Assembly (NCBI GenBank): GCA_039619475.1
Contig: CM077115.1
Location: 224,053,291 to 224,117,290, forward strand
DNA: 64,000 nucleotides
Direction: 5' to 3'
Source: Icerya purchasi
Taxonomy: Eukaryota; Arthropoda; Insecta; Hemiptera; Monophlebidae
Shown here: positions 47,885-58,639 of the stretch, in pieces
How positions within the stretch are numbered: the first letter of the stretch is position 1
Layout of the letters: every line of letters begins with the position of its first letter
Notes under the pieces: model-generated
What the model saw: the letters and a program-made list of their open reading frames with translations, nothing else
Database searches by the model: none
Told to the model about the DNA's origin: nothing
Made by a program: the position numbers and the translations under genes

Positions 47885-48715
47885 ACCTCAATCATATCCA
47901 TAGGCGTACCTAGGCTAGTTTTTCAAGGGTGGGGTGGGGTGGGGGATCAATTTAAAAAAAAACACTTGACAGAAAAAAGGATTTTACTTAGTAATTTAGG
48001 CGAGCGAAGCGAGACTACTTATAGATCATAATGAGCATTTCTTGTTCCAGCCATTATAAAAAAACTGCTAAACATATGGACATAAAATTGAACACAAATT
48101 TTTCATATTCGTGTCTAAATGTGCCATCAATCGTTATTAAAAAAAAACAAACAAACTTGTATAAATAAAAAATATTATTTTTCATTTTCATGCCTATATA
48201 ACTGTAAATCTGAAAATAATAGTAGAACATATTTCTTGCGATGTTGCAATTAGAAAAAAATAGTTCTTTATTAAAAAACTTACAATCACCACATTATTAT
48301 TGTTGTACCTACATAATTGCAATACAACTCGGCACTGTGCCAACTTTTTGCCATAGCTATTTACATTATACTATTTTTAATAAATTCTTTCAAATTGCAA
48401 CATCGCAATTTACAGAATATGTTCTATCGCTTTCGGATTTTGAAAAATGACTCCATCTGTGAAATACATTACTTACGTACACTTTTTAATCTTATTATAA
48501 CGGAGAAAAAGCGTAATAATCATGATCAATTATCTTAAACAGTTCCAAAGCGAAATATCTCCAGCAATTGATCGGTAACTTTTATTTTTCAATTTTAAAA
48601 ATATTCATGCAAATAATGAAAATATTTTTATTAAGAGCAGATTAATGGTCTATTAAAATCAGTAACGAGATTATTTAAAAACAAAACTATCACTTTTTTT
48701 ACTAATATGTATTTT
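47885..48715. other. AT-rich sequence with an unpaired transposon-like end
   Basis: At 47898 ccataggcgtacctaggcta and a G-rich run (gggtggggtggggtggggg) look like a DNA-transposon terminus, but I found no inverted partner. A compact ggcgagcgaagcgagac motif lies at 48000-48016. No gene recognised. Confidence 0.4.
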
Positions 48716-48942
48716 CTATTTAGATCGGTGGTAATAAAATCAATTATTTTTCGCTTATTTAATCCATGCTATACTTAGTTTTTGTATGTATCATATTTTT
48801 CTGTTTTATATTATTTTGGGGGGTTTCAAAGGTATTGTATGTCTAATAGTTGGCGTGATTCTTTTAATGTTATTTGGGCTAAAGTAATAAATTCACTTAT
48901 TTTACACATATTAATATTATATAACAACACTAAAATTCCATT
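48716..48942 (+). repeat. inverted repeat, left arm
   Basis: About 227 bp matching the reverse complement of 50854-51085 at roughly 87 per cent by eye, with small indels. Both contain ggtaataaaatcaattattt, gggtttcaaaggtatt and ttaatattatataacaa. The outer boundary is sharp near ctatt. Confidence 0.88.
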
Positions 48943-50388
48943 TTCTTATGTTTTTAGTATTTTCCGAGAGGAGTGTACGTTAAATTTTCACATAAAAATA
49001 GCAGTATTTCTGAATAACATATACTAATTAAAACAAATGTAAAATATTCTTACTTAAACTATTCTTCTACACTGTGCGTTAGTATTATTTCGTAATTATT
49101 ATATAAATGTAGTATGCATAAAGATGATTTATATGATCATAAAATCGTATATCCCATTTACAATGTTATGTTTCAGACAAGTTTTTTGTAATATTATTTT
49201 TATGCTAAGTTCAGCTCATATTTAATGAAGTTATGGTTTATATGACAAGAACCTTAATGTTGTAATATAGTTAAAGTTATGTTCAAGAATATATATACAT
49301 CTCAAATGTTACCTAATTTAATTTTGTTTATAATCATTATAACTTAAGATGTTATAGTTCAAATTTTATCGGTTGTAACTTCAATAACGTTAGTTCAGAA
49401 TTGATTTATTGTGTATTCCTAACTTATTGTTCCAGTTGAAAATATTTCATGTGCAATTTAGTTATTATATACAATTTCAAGAGTATTACAATATTTAATT
49501 TCTGATAAGAAATCTGAAACTTAAATTATCGCCTTAAATGCTGTGATGTGCTATTTCACTCTATAAATTATATCTGCACACAAGCATAATGTAATGCATT
49601 TTAATTTCATATTATTTCATTTATTTTTACACTCCCACTTATTGTATTAATTTCTGAATATTAAGTTACATATGTGTGTAAATATAATACATGTACATAT
49701 TAATAGTATATATAAAGAAGAAAAGGAAAAAATAAAAAATAATACAAATGGGTTGAAGGAAAGTAAACTGATTATTCGTTTACATTCAGTTATTAGTAAA
49801 CTACGCAGTGTCAACTTTGTCATTATGTTTATAACGTTCTTGGTAATTATAACACAAATATTTGTTTTATCTCTTCAATGTATATCTTCCCGAGTTTTAA
49901 CTAATATTACACAATTTTCCTAGTAGTAAAATATCGCATGTTACTTTAATAATATCTGGATAATTGTTACACCGTTTTATTAAGTTGATGTGATTTTAGA
50001 TTTTATATTTTAAGAAATCTTATTTTTAGTCTTAATTATCACAGTGTTTAATGATATGTGCTTTAATTTACTTCATAACTTTATAATCAAGGTATGAAAG
50101 TGTAAACGTTATTTTGAACCAAAATAAACTTCAAAAATAAAATTAATCTTTTTATGTTGAATATTCAGAGTTTATGTAGATATATTGATGAACTGAATAT
50201 ATATGTAACAAGTGTAAAATTATTATCTTGCTTATAAATCAAATCTAGGCTTTGTCTTAAAACATGAGTATAAATTTAAAATTCTTGTGTTCTAAAGTAA
50301 AACTATATATTGATGAACCTTACGGGACCTTTATTTTTCAATAAACTTCCCGAAGTCTTGAAAATATATTTAAAAAATTATAAAAAAC
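48943..50388. other. AT-rich spacer of the inverted-repeat pair
   Basis: Very AT-rich, no gene recognised. The short ORFs at 49.67-49.92 kb lack motifs. If the arms are termini of one element, this is its interior. Confidence 0.4.
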
Positions 50389-50396
50389 GACATAGG

Positions 50397-50695
50397 CATG
50401 GGCGCCGCCAGCGGAGGGCAGGGAGGCAGCTGTTCCCCCTGGGGCCTTGAAACTTTTTAATCAACTAGCTATGATGAGTATTTATAGGCGCATAATCATG
50501 AACAATTTGCCAGAAACCCACGAAAATTATGTTTTAATTAAGATTTTATTCTTGTTTAATAAAATATTAAGCCTTTACAACTTATAAATTTTATTTTTCC
50601 TATAACTCATATCCTCTTTCTATCACCTTGCCCCCTCTACCGGCTGGCAACTCTTCTTGCCCCCCCCCGCGTCTCATCAGCTGGCGACGCCCTTG
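50397..50695. mobile_element. hAT-type MITE, 299 bp
   Basis: Terminal inverted repeats of 16 bp: CATGGGCGCCGCCAGC on the left and CAAGGGCGTCGCCAGC on the right (reverse complement), with two mismatches. Perfect 8-bp direct repeats gacatagg flank it at 50389-50396 and 50696-50703. An 8-bp duplication plus CA(A/G)GGG-like ends is the hAT superfamily signature. No transposase is encoded, so it is non-autonomous. The ends are GC-rich with C/G homopolymers while the centre is AT-rich. The perfect target duplication suggests it is younger than the surrounding LINE debris. Confidence 0.85.
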
Positions 50696-50853
50696 GACAT
50701 AGGAAAATATGAACGTTGTTCTTTAAACATGGAACCTAGATTACTTAATCTATAACAATACCTTTGATTTACTGCATACCATACTGAGTACAGTTATTTT
50801 AAGTTTTAATTCAAATTGCTATTTGTTCAAATCTGTGATGATATATTCCTCAC

Positions 50854-51085
50854 AATGGAATTTCAATATTGTTATATAATATTAATACGTGTAAAATAAA
50901 TGAATTTTATATTACTTCAGCCCTAATGGCATAAAAAGAATCACACGAACTATCAGCTGTACAATAATACCTTTGAAACCCTTCAAAATAATATAAAACC
51001 GAAAAATTAAATACATACAAGAACTAAGTATAGTACAGATTAAATAAGCAAAAAATAATTGATTTTATTACCAACGGTCCAATAG
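50854..51085 (-). repeat. inverted repeat, right arm
   Basis: Inverse partner of 48716-48942. The family A LINE terminus starts 4 bp beyond its outer end (T-run from 51089), so that LINE inserted at or very near the boundary of this repeat. Confidence 0.88.
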
Positions 51086-51088
51086 GAA

Positions 51089-51195
51089 TTTTTTTTTTTT
51101 TTTTAATTGGGCTCGTCAACCGAGGACCTTTACCCAGAAACAATTAAGGGAAAACGAAAATATTAGTAAAGGAGGCGACAGTTTTGTTTTTAAAT
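51089..51195 (-). mobile_element. LINE 3' terminus, family A
   Basis: A T-run (51089-51104) is followed by attgggctcgtcaaccgagg and acctttacccagaaacaatt. No coding tail remains on the minus strand beyond about 51195. Confidence 0.68.
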
Positions 51196-51543
51196 AGTAG
51201 GGTTATTGATACTATTAATCTGCTATTAATAAAAATATTTTTATTATTCGTATGAATATTTTTATAATTGAAAAATAAAAAAATTTACCGAATAATTGCT
51301 GGAGATATTCCACTTTGGAACTGCTGAAGATAAAAGATTATGTTTATTATGCTTCACATTTTTACTTATGATTTTTCTATGTAATCTTTTCAGCGATTTC
51401 TATATTTTTTTTATAAATATATTTTGACCTATAAAATATAATTATTTTCCTTTTAGAAATATATATCTCACGGAACACGATTCGCGAGTTGTAACAAAGT
51501 TGTGTGCTTTTAGCTAGTTTATCAGTTGTCCAATTCGCCTTAA

Positions 51544-51680
51544 TTTTTTTTTTTTTTTTTTTGGGTTCGTCATAAAGACATTGGCCCAAGAAGAGGGGGA
51601 AGAATAAGAAGCGGAATCAGATGTTTACGCGATCAGATATGGAAGATAGGAATGACTCAAGTGCTGGAATGACCGAGGGT
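51544..51680 (-). mobile_element. LINE 3' terminus, family A
   Basis: A T-run (51544-51562) is followed by gggttcgtcataaagacatt and ggcccaagaagag. On the minus strand the bases at about 51610-51650 encode SSISDRVNI and a stop, the family A C-terminus. The rest is lost. Confidence 0.68.
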
Positions 51681-51684
51681 GATG

Positions 51685-52345
51685 GCAAATTCGCTTTATT
51701 TTGTGCATCCAATGGGCACATACTGGATTAACGTGAAGGTAAAAAATTATATTTAACTGTTAGCGTAATTATACAAAAAAAAATAAATGAATAATACTTT
51801 CTATTGTGCTCAGTTTATAGAAAAAAATAATCCAGAATTTGTGTGAAAACTCAATTAAATTTTAATTATTCTTAGGTTTTTTTTTTACTGTACAATATTA
51901 TGGGGTACGTTACTCCAAAACATCATGTTCTTTTTGTTTAATTATTCAAATTATCATCCTTTTTTGATTGTGTTTGATGCCATTTATAATTTTATTTATT
52001 TATATATATATATTATATATAAAAGAGAATGTTTGTCTGTTCGTCTGCATGTTTAATGAAAATATTTTAAATGAAATTATTACTACTGTACATAAAAGTA
52101 AATGTGAAAATTGAAATAAAATGATAATTATGATAAATATATATCAGTTCGAGATAACGATTTATTAATTTCTGGCTTGAGAAAGAACACTTTGCCTTTA
52201 TCTTAAAAACGTCTCTTTAGTAAATAAAATTACAGTGGAACATACAACAATAGTTGTTAATGGTAAAATATTCAAATTACACAGGTATGTAAACGCTTCG
52301 AAAAGATGAATTCTATCAAATGTCTCCCTCGACATACCGCATAAA
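51685..52345. other. AT-rich sequence
   Basis: No gene recognised. At 52000-52060 a TA array is followed by aaaagagaatgtttgtctgttcgtctgc, a layout often seen at Helitron or other DNA-element ends, but no matching 3' end was found. Confidence 0.35.
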
Positions 52346-52349
52346 ATAA

Positions 52350-52407
52350 TTTTTTTATTTTTTTATTTTTTTGGGCTTGCTAACCAAGAGCATTAACCCA
52401 TGTCTAC

Positions 52408-52410
<3 letters not shown>
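52350..52410 (-). mobile_element. LINE 3' terminus, family A (diverged)
   Basis: The T-rich tract ttttttatttttttattttttt leads into gggcttgctaaccaagagca and ttaaccca, matching the family A terminus with substitutions. It is immediately followed by a short TA array and the next LINE tail. Confidence 0.52.
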
Positions 52411-52422
<12 letters not shown>

Positions 52423-52453
<31 letters not shown>

Positions 52454-53510
52454 AAATTTTAATGCTATTCGCTATTGAGTAAAGGAAGGATGCAATTATT
52501 GGAAAAATGGCCTGGTTTGGGAACGACAGTATCGACGAAATATTGTAAGGTGCGGGAGCATTGAGTTGTAGTAAATTAGAGTATAGTACGGATTGTTCAT
52601 TGAATAATGCCGAGCACTCAAAAAACACATGATTAGTGTCACAGATGTAATTATTCCCTGGTGGGTGAAGAGGACAAAGAGGAGATAAAGATGGAAAAAA
52701 CCGGTGTCGTGAATGGGGAAGGAGTGAATGGTTAAATCGAAGACGACATATGGATACAATGGAGTTACATTGAAGAACTTGACAGCTATGGAACCATGGT
52801 TTACGAGGAATGGAAGGTTGAATAGAAAGATAGAAGGAATGCGGATTGGAAAACGATCGGGCATACATGTCGGACCAAAATTTTGAGTGTAATTTTTTTG
52901 AGAAAGAAAGAATATTGTTGGCTGGATAAAGATTGATGTAATTACCATTCGTGCTGGCTATGTATGCTAACTTGTCGACTCTTTAATTTCCCTCAATTCC
53001 AATATGTCCTGGTATCCATAAAAATTCTATTTGACAAGGTGTACGTAAAGTTAGATTAGATACCATAGACCGAATGCGAAGAATTATGGAATCAAAATAT
53101 GTGGAGCAGTAGGCGGAAGATATAGCTGTCAGAACACTTAGGGAATCGGAAACTATTAGAAATTTACTATTATTTTGAGTCGAGGATATATACATCAATG
53201 CTTGTAGAATTGCAACTGACTCCGCATAGTATATTGAAGATATGACAGGTAGTTTAAACGATTCAGCATAATATGTGTTGGGGAAATAAGCTATTGATGA
53301 TATTGATGAATTCGTGATTAACGAAAGTTCGTGAGAGATATTTTTTGTGTGGAAGGAGAGAAGTTAATTTGACTGGTTGGGAGAAATCGTGGAAATCTAA
53401 AGAAAAATATGGAAGTTTATTGTAAGATGAAATAATTAAAAACCTTCTTCTTGAAAACAAAATCGAACTGACATCCGTGGTAGTGTTTCTCAAAGCTGGA
53501 TTGCGAGAAC
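52423..53510 (-). mobile_element. LINE 3' half, family A, with RNase H
   Basis: The tail is the T-run 52423-52444. On the minus strand a degraded pre-RNase H segment (53493-53263) precedes RNase H at 53200-52983 (FLIVSDSLSVLTAI, FLWIPGHIGIEGN), then a region with LSIQPSIPRKPWFHS, then a zinc motif (CDTNHVFFECSAL) and SSILSFPNQAIFPIIASF to a stop at 52452. The first RNase H block (TDGS) is not readable. Stops and frame changes at about 52.95 and 53.2 kb make it a pseudogene. Confidence 0.82.
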
Positions 53511-53548
53511 AAGATCTTAGCCCTTAGCTGCAGCTTTTGCAGACACGT

Positions 53549-54963
53549 CTATATAAAAGTGTTGGATGAAAAAATCCAGACAATTCCTGATTCCTTATTG
53601 GTCGAATATGATGGGGAAAAATCGAGGATATTTATAACCTTCAAAGGAGAGAAATCCAAGGAAAATGGAAAAATCAACCAGACTGTGACAGCCACAAAAA
53701 ACAGGCCTGACAAGGAGGAACAGTTAGCAGAGTTTTAGGCAACCCCAACTGAGACTTTAACGACTTTGATAATAAAAAAGGCGGATAGCCTTACAAGTAT
53801 AGAAATGTCCCACTCTCATGAAGGTACAAAATCAGTGTGGAAAAGACCAAAAATTAAGACCCCTGATACACAAGCTCATCAGCCAGCATATACCGCCTCT
53901 ATGGAGCCATCAGCAACCAAACAGCCAAAAATTAATTATTTTATTTTTTATATATTATCTTTTGGACGCGCCAGCGGCTTTGACCCAGCAACTACAGAAA
54001 TCATGGAAAGGGTTAAATAGAGGAACGATTAGAAATAGAGCTTAGGAAAGATTGAAGCACAGGGATTATATCTGGAGATGAAAAGGAAAGAACAAAGGAA
54101 GAACTATAAGGAGCAGGAAGACCCAGTGTTGAGATTTTAGAGTACAAAACAGAGCGCTTAGAATCAAGGGCAGGGCATTCAAAGAAGATGTAGTTTGCAT
54201 CACATATGGAAGAAGAAATTGATCTATGAAGGTGACAATCGGAAGAGGAGGTCAGGGAAAAACGAAAATGTGAAGAGGGTAGAAGAGAGTGATTAAAACA
54301 CAGTATGATTAAGGAAATGATCGCAGAACGTTGATAAGAAGAGGAATGAAACCACGGCTGAGAACAGGGAACCGGCTGAATTTTAAGATAACGAGAGGCA
54401 GGATTAAAAGATAAAGAAGGATAGATGTCCAATCATAGTTGGGAACGATTAACTGAGGAAAGAAGGAGAATGTCCGAGGTAGGAAAATTACAGAGTAAAG
54501 GACCATTGCAGGCGGCCGAATGGGCTAAAAAATCTGCTAACTCGTTGCCCTTGATGCCAGAATGGCTACGAACCCACAAAAGGTCAATAGTAATGGAACG
54601 GGATGAGAGTAGATTGGATATGAGAAAATTAATTAAGAGAATAATAGAATTGAAGGCATGAGAAGGAGGAGAAGAAATAAGTTGAAGAACACTTTTCGAA
54701 TCAGAGACAATGAAACATTTACTGATCCCTCTTATGGATGGAATGAACGAGACCAAACCGAGGACACAAGAAAAAAAGGCAGTATTGATAGAGCTCTGCT
54801 ACCCTTCCAAAAATCAGAGTCAGTAACAAATGTAATAAATAAACTAGGATTAACAAATGTGCCCGTAAGTAACATCCTCACTCAATTAAACATAATTTAT
54901 GAAGCGGCAGACGATAGATCATTAAAAATTATAATAACCAAATCTACAAAAAAAAATGAATGA
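53549..54963 (+). pseudogene. LINE ORF1, split by a nested LINE
   Basis: Plus-strand frame from about 53549: KVLDEKIQTIPDSLLVEYDG, later MEPSATKQPKINYF, with one TAG near 53735. It runs into the T-rich left end of a minus-strand LINE at about 53935. Beyond that insertion, at 54776-54960, a frame with IDRALLPFQKSESVTNVINK runs to tandem stops, 30 bp before the ORF2 start. Position just before an endonuclease-RT ORF and the short spacing argue for ORF1 (nucleic-acid-binding Gag-like protein), but I see no zinc knuckles or other diagnostic motif. The assignment is inference from position. Confidence 0.5.
53935..54775 (-). mobile_element. LINE 3' half, family A, nested in the plus-strand LINE
   Basis: The minus strand reads CFIVSDSKSVLQLI and DLLWVRSHSGIKGNELADFL (RNase H, with the last Asp), then a frameshift, then CDANYIFFECPAL and SFVLSFSSPDIIPVLQSF, and a stop at 54013. 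The tail is a degenerate T-rich stretch at about 53935-53965. A clear target duplication was not found, though both flanks hold an A-rich motif (acagccaaaaa and acaagaaaaaaa). It is 5'-truncated inside RNase H. Confidence 0.82.
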
Positions 54964-54992
54964 TGAATTACAATGAATAAATAATCAAAATA

Positions 54993-56930
54993 ATGAGGAT
55001 AAAAATTCTGCAGTGGAACATTAAGGGAGTCTTTATTAAATTATTTGAACTCCGACAGTTAATGACCTTATACCAACCAACAGTTATATGTCTACAAGAG
55101 ACTAGGTTAAAACCTTCAAAAATTACTCTATTTATAGAGCAGACTTTCAAGATGGCAGCATAGCAGGTAGTGGAGTAGCTGATCTAGTGCATGATTCCAT
55201 GGTACTTGTATCACAACAGTCGTTAGCAGCGGGTGTACAAAACATCATACTACAGATTAGCATTCCAAGTTCAATACATCTCAGGCAGCTTAGTATAGGT
55301 AATATTTACATTTCCCAAATCAAGATGTTATGATTGACGACCTACATTTGATAATCACACAAATACGAAATCCCAAAATATTTGTCAGCAATTTTAATGC
55401 CCATAGCCCTACTTGGGGATCGCAGGCGTTGAACAAGAAAGGAAAGATCTTTAAAAAATATCTCAGTGAAGACGATGATGTGGTTTTGTTGCATAATGCA
55501 GCACCAACTCGTTTCAACTCCTTTAACGGTTCTTTTTCAGCTATATTGACCTTACCTTGGCTTCGGTTATGTTAGCCCCTTTCTTAGAGTGGTCCATACA
55601 CAATGATCTGTGCTCGAGTGATCATTTTTGGATAATTAAAACCAAGGTCAGCAATAAAAATCAGCCAGATGAATTTTAAAGCAGGCAGACTGGAACCTAT
55701 TTACAGAAATGTGGGCAAATTTGCAAGTGAGCAAGCTCGGCAATACTAACTTGATGCTAAAAAGTTTCAGCAATACTATAGTGGAAGCAGCCCATAGAGC
55801 AATTCCGCGCTCCAAAGCAATAGTTAACCTGAAGAATGTGCTGTGGTGGAACCTCACTGTTCAGCAAGCTGTTCAGTAGGAAAAAAGTGCTCTCTAAATT
55901 CCAAACTACAAGACTAATAGAGGATCTAGTAGAAAACTTTAGAAAAATATGTGCGCAAACACGACGCCTCATACAGGAAACAGAAACGTTGGCACAGGTT
56001 CATAGAATCCATTGATCCGCAGACCTCGGATCAATACATGTGGGTGAAGATAAAAACCCTACATGGGTGCAAAACATGCTTCTCAATTCCGTGGATATCG
56101 GTTAGTGACACCACAATAACATTCCTGGATGAGATCGCAAATGCCCTGGCTAACACCTTTGCAGAAAAATAATCGTCTAATGCTAACTATTCATCATTTC
56201 ATATATCGAAGGTGGAGCAAGAAAAAAATGATATAAATTTAGACGATAGAACTTCTGGGTTGTATAATGATTTTTTTACTTTAGTGGAACTGCAGGTAAG
56301 TTTGAAACACTTAAGCAGGAATGCATCCCCGGGTCCGGATGATATATCGGCTATCTTTGTGAAACATCTACTGCAAACTGCAATAAATGCGTTACTGCAG
56401 GTATGTAATAAAGTCTGGGTGGATCGAATTTTTCTAGACATCTGGTCAACATCAATTGTCATTCTAGTACTAAAGCCAGGAAAGAGCAGACACTTATCAA
56501 CTAGTTATTGACCTATATCGTTAACATGTGTGCTATGCAAAATAATAGAAAAAATTATAGTAAACAGACTAATGCCGTTTGTAGAAGCAAAGTCGATAAT
56601 TAGCCCTTACCGATGTGGATTCTGGAAAGGTCGATCAACGCTTGATCACCTGGTACATCTGGAAGAGGAAATTTGGAACTCATTTAGTAATAAGCAGCAT
56701 TTATACTCCGTTTTCTTTGACCTTGAGAGAGCATATGATACAACTTAGACATACCGAATAATCAAGAAATTTAAAGAGTGCGGAATAAATGGTAATATGC
56801 TATATTTTATTAAAAATTTCCGGGCAAATAGAACGATATGGGTCTGGGTACAAAATTCGTTATCTAATCTCCACAAGCTGCAAAACGGAATCCGGCATGG
56901 GAGTGTACACAGTGTATACTGCTTTCTAAT
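54993..56930 (+). pseudogene. LINE ORF2: endonuclease and partial RT
   Basis: It starts at ATG 54993 with MRIKILQWNIKG, the classical LINE endonuclease start, then VICLQETRLKPSK (catalytic Glu). FVSNFNAHSPTWGSQALNKK (GDFN-H motif with GD changed to SN) and SSDHFWI (the SDH motif) follow. RT begins at about 56290 with LSRNASPGPDDISAIFVKHL, then IIEKIIVNRLMPF, CGFWKGRSTLDHLVHLEEE, motif A FFDLERAYDT followed by a stop, and motif B NGIRHGSVHSV (QGS changed to HGS). It ends near 56930 before YADD. Stops and frameshifts occur throughout. The 3' half is replaced by a Helitron fragment. Confidence 0.85.
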
Positions 56931-56934
56931 AGCA

Positions 56935-58040
56935 GAGGGGAGGCGTGAAATGCAAACAGCACAATCCCGCACAACTCTGTCTGATGAAGAACGATCTTAA
57001 AGAAACGAAATGCAACAAATGTGAAATGCTCTTCCAAAAAGGCATGCTAACTTAAAACTTGCTGCATTTAACTACAGTTCTGCATGTGACTACAGTTTAG
57101 ATTCAAGTGCGCAGATCGGAAGAATGGAAAAGGTATGCACTTACCGCGGTGCACTAGAATTCAAAAATAAAGCTTCCAGAATGTATTGCCAAAATGGATA
57201 AATTACCAATACTGCGTTCAATAACTGGGTCACTAATTCTGCGTTCTAAATTACTTCTTTTGAAGCCATAAAAACCATTCAAGACTCTTTTATGCCAACT
57301 TTCAAAATACAAGGTCAAATATACTATTCAATTGGTTTGCTTTTGCCACTTGCAGATGCAGAACATGAATTTTTTGGTTTAAAGGTGCAAACGCTATATT
57401 ATATTAACTTTGCAATCTCATTTTTGCAATGATACGGATATTTAAAATGACATTTGATAATATACACGGGGATGACTAGAAAACTGTCATAAGAGCTGAC
57501 AAGGTTCCAGCGGGCGATCATGCCAGGCGTTTTAATGCACCGACGGTGGACGAAGTTGCGCGATTGTTATAGTTGGAGACGAGTTCGAAATATAATACTT
57601 CCTCGGCGAAATGACATAATTCAACGTATAGTTGAAACTCACAGATCCTATGATGCTTTACAGTATCCATTGATTTTCTGGGAAGAAGAGGATGGATACC
57701 ATTTCAATATTATGCAGATTAATCCAAATACAGGCAAGTACACCCATTTTATATTTTTCAAAATATTCGAAAATCATATTTACATCATAATAAATTAATG
57801 CAGAAAAAAGGTTATTAATACTATGTCGTAAACATTGTCTCTCAGAAAATAATTTATGATCAGTAACCAATAATTGGTTTATTTATCTTATCTTATTCCT
57901 TCTTATTGACAGGCGTACAACAAAATAAAAAAGTTTCAAAAATAAACTACTACACATATCGTATAATGATTCGGCAAAATGAAACCAACCATATTTTGCA
58001 AAGACGCTAAAGAACGTCTGCTTTTGTACTTCCTTGGTCG
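56935..58040 (+). pseudogene. Helitron Rep protein, N-terminal half, decayed
   Basis: Recognised blocks in order: SRTTLSDEERS and RNEMQQM (N-terminal basic repeat), LAAFNYSSACDYSLDSSA and IGRMEKVC (57050-57130), SFMPTFKIQGQIYYS and LLLPLADAEHEFF (57290-57375), RADKVPAGDHARRFNAP (57495-57545), ETHRSYDALQYPLIFW and EDGYHFNIMQINPNTG (57630-57733), then VQQNKKVSKINYYTYRIMIR (57915-57975). In order and spacing these match, from family knowledge, the region leading into the Rep nuclease of animal Helitrons. At least two frameshifts lie at 57550-57610. The Rep HUH motif, replication domain and helicase are absent. Confidence 0.82.
57734..57912 (+). other. candidate GC-AG intron in the Helitron gene
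   Basis: The coding blocks before and after this 179-bp stretch join perfectly in frame as NPNTG|VQQNKKVS if it is removed. Its left border is acag|gcaagt and its right border ttattgacag|gcg, fitting a GC-AG intron. The interior is AT-rich with several stops. Most animal Helitron genes I know of have no intron here, so it could instead be an insertion with fortuitous ends. Confidence 0.45.
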
Positions 58041-58320
58041 AATTAAACCAGGTCCTAATACGCTAATGTCCTAGCGAAATTCGTTAGGAAAGATGTTAAC
58101 CTTGGAAAGTAATTGGAAAACCAAAATGATACTGGGGAATAGAGTTAAAAACTGAAATCATTTTATCTTAATTTTTTGCATTGCTTTTTAAAAAGAATTT
58201 TTATCGGTGATTGAAACTTTAATCGAGATTAGTAGCATCGCGAGGAATCCTTAATAGTACCGCGGCGTGTTTTACGTTCAAGCGAAGTTACGTATGTACA
58301 ATTAAAAAAAAATAGAAATG
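58041..58320. other. sequence right of the Helitron fragment
   Basis: No coding match. The remainder of the interrupted LINE RT (YADD onward) is not found here. Confidence 0.4.
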
Positions 58321-58329
58321 TAATTTTTA

Positions 58330-58390
58330 CCTTCGCGACAGTGGCTGAGCGGTAAAAACGGTTCACTGTCCATTCGACAGTTCCCGCGAG
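58330..58390 (+). repeat. tRNA-like SINE remnant
   Basis: ttcgcgacagtggctgagcggt resembles a tRNA 5' end with a pol III A box. About 35 bp on, gttcccgcgagc looks like a B box that has lost its middle bases. A C/A-rich tail with long A-runs follows at 58411-58450. Its first bases (ttcgcga) equal those of the SINE head at 23684. It cannot fold as a tRNA. Confidence 0.35.
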
Positions 58391-58639
58391 CTAAAATCAG
58401 ATTAAATAACGAAAAAAAAAAAATCAACAAAAAAACAAAAAAAAAACAACATATCAGACTGCACTACACAAAAGCCCTCTCAAAATGAGGCTTGTCTAGG
58501 GTTTTACAAGCGTTCGTTTTCTGATAACGTAGTTGCCGCAGCTATTCTCACCTCTTAAAACGAACCACCTCTCACAGTTATGGAAAAAACCTTCATTTTT
58601 TAAACTCGCAGCACACCTTTTGCAGACAGCAGTTAGCCT

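Noticed and set aside
52000..52060. Second Helitron 5' end after a TA array
   Set aside because: The layout is suggestive, but no hairpin plus CTRR end was found downstream.
52496..52948. 150-codon minus ORF as an independent protein
   Set aside because: It overlaps the family A LINE C-terminal frame, and the matching frame with the zinc motif is the 138-codon one beside it.
57520..57798. 92-codon ORF as a host gene
   Set aside because: It is one frame of the decayed Helitron Rep region; flanking Helitron blocks continue in other frames on both sides.
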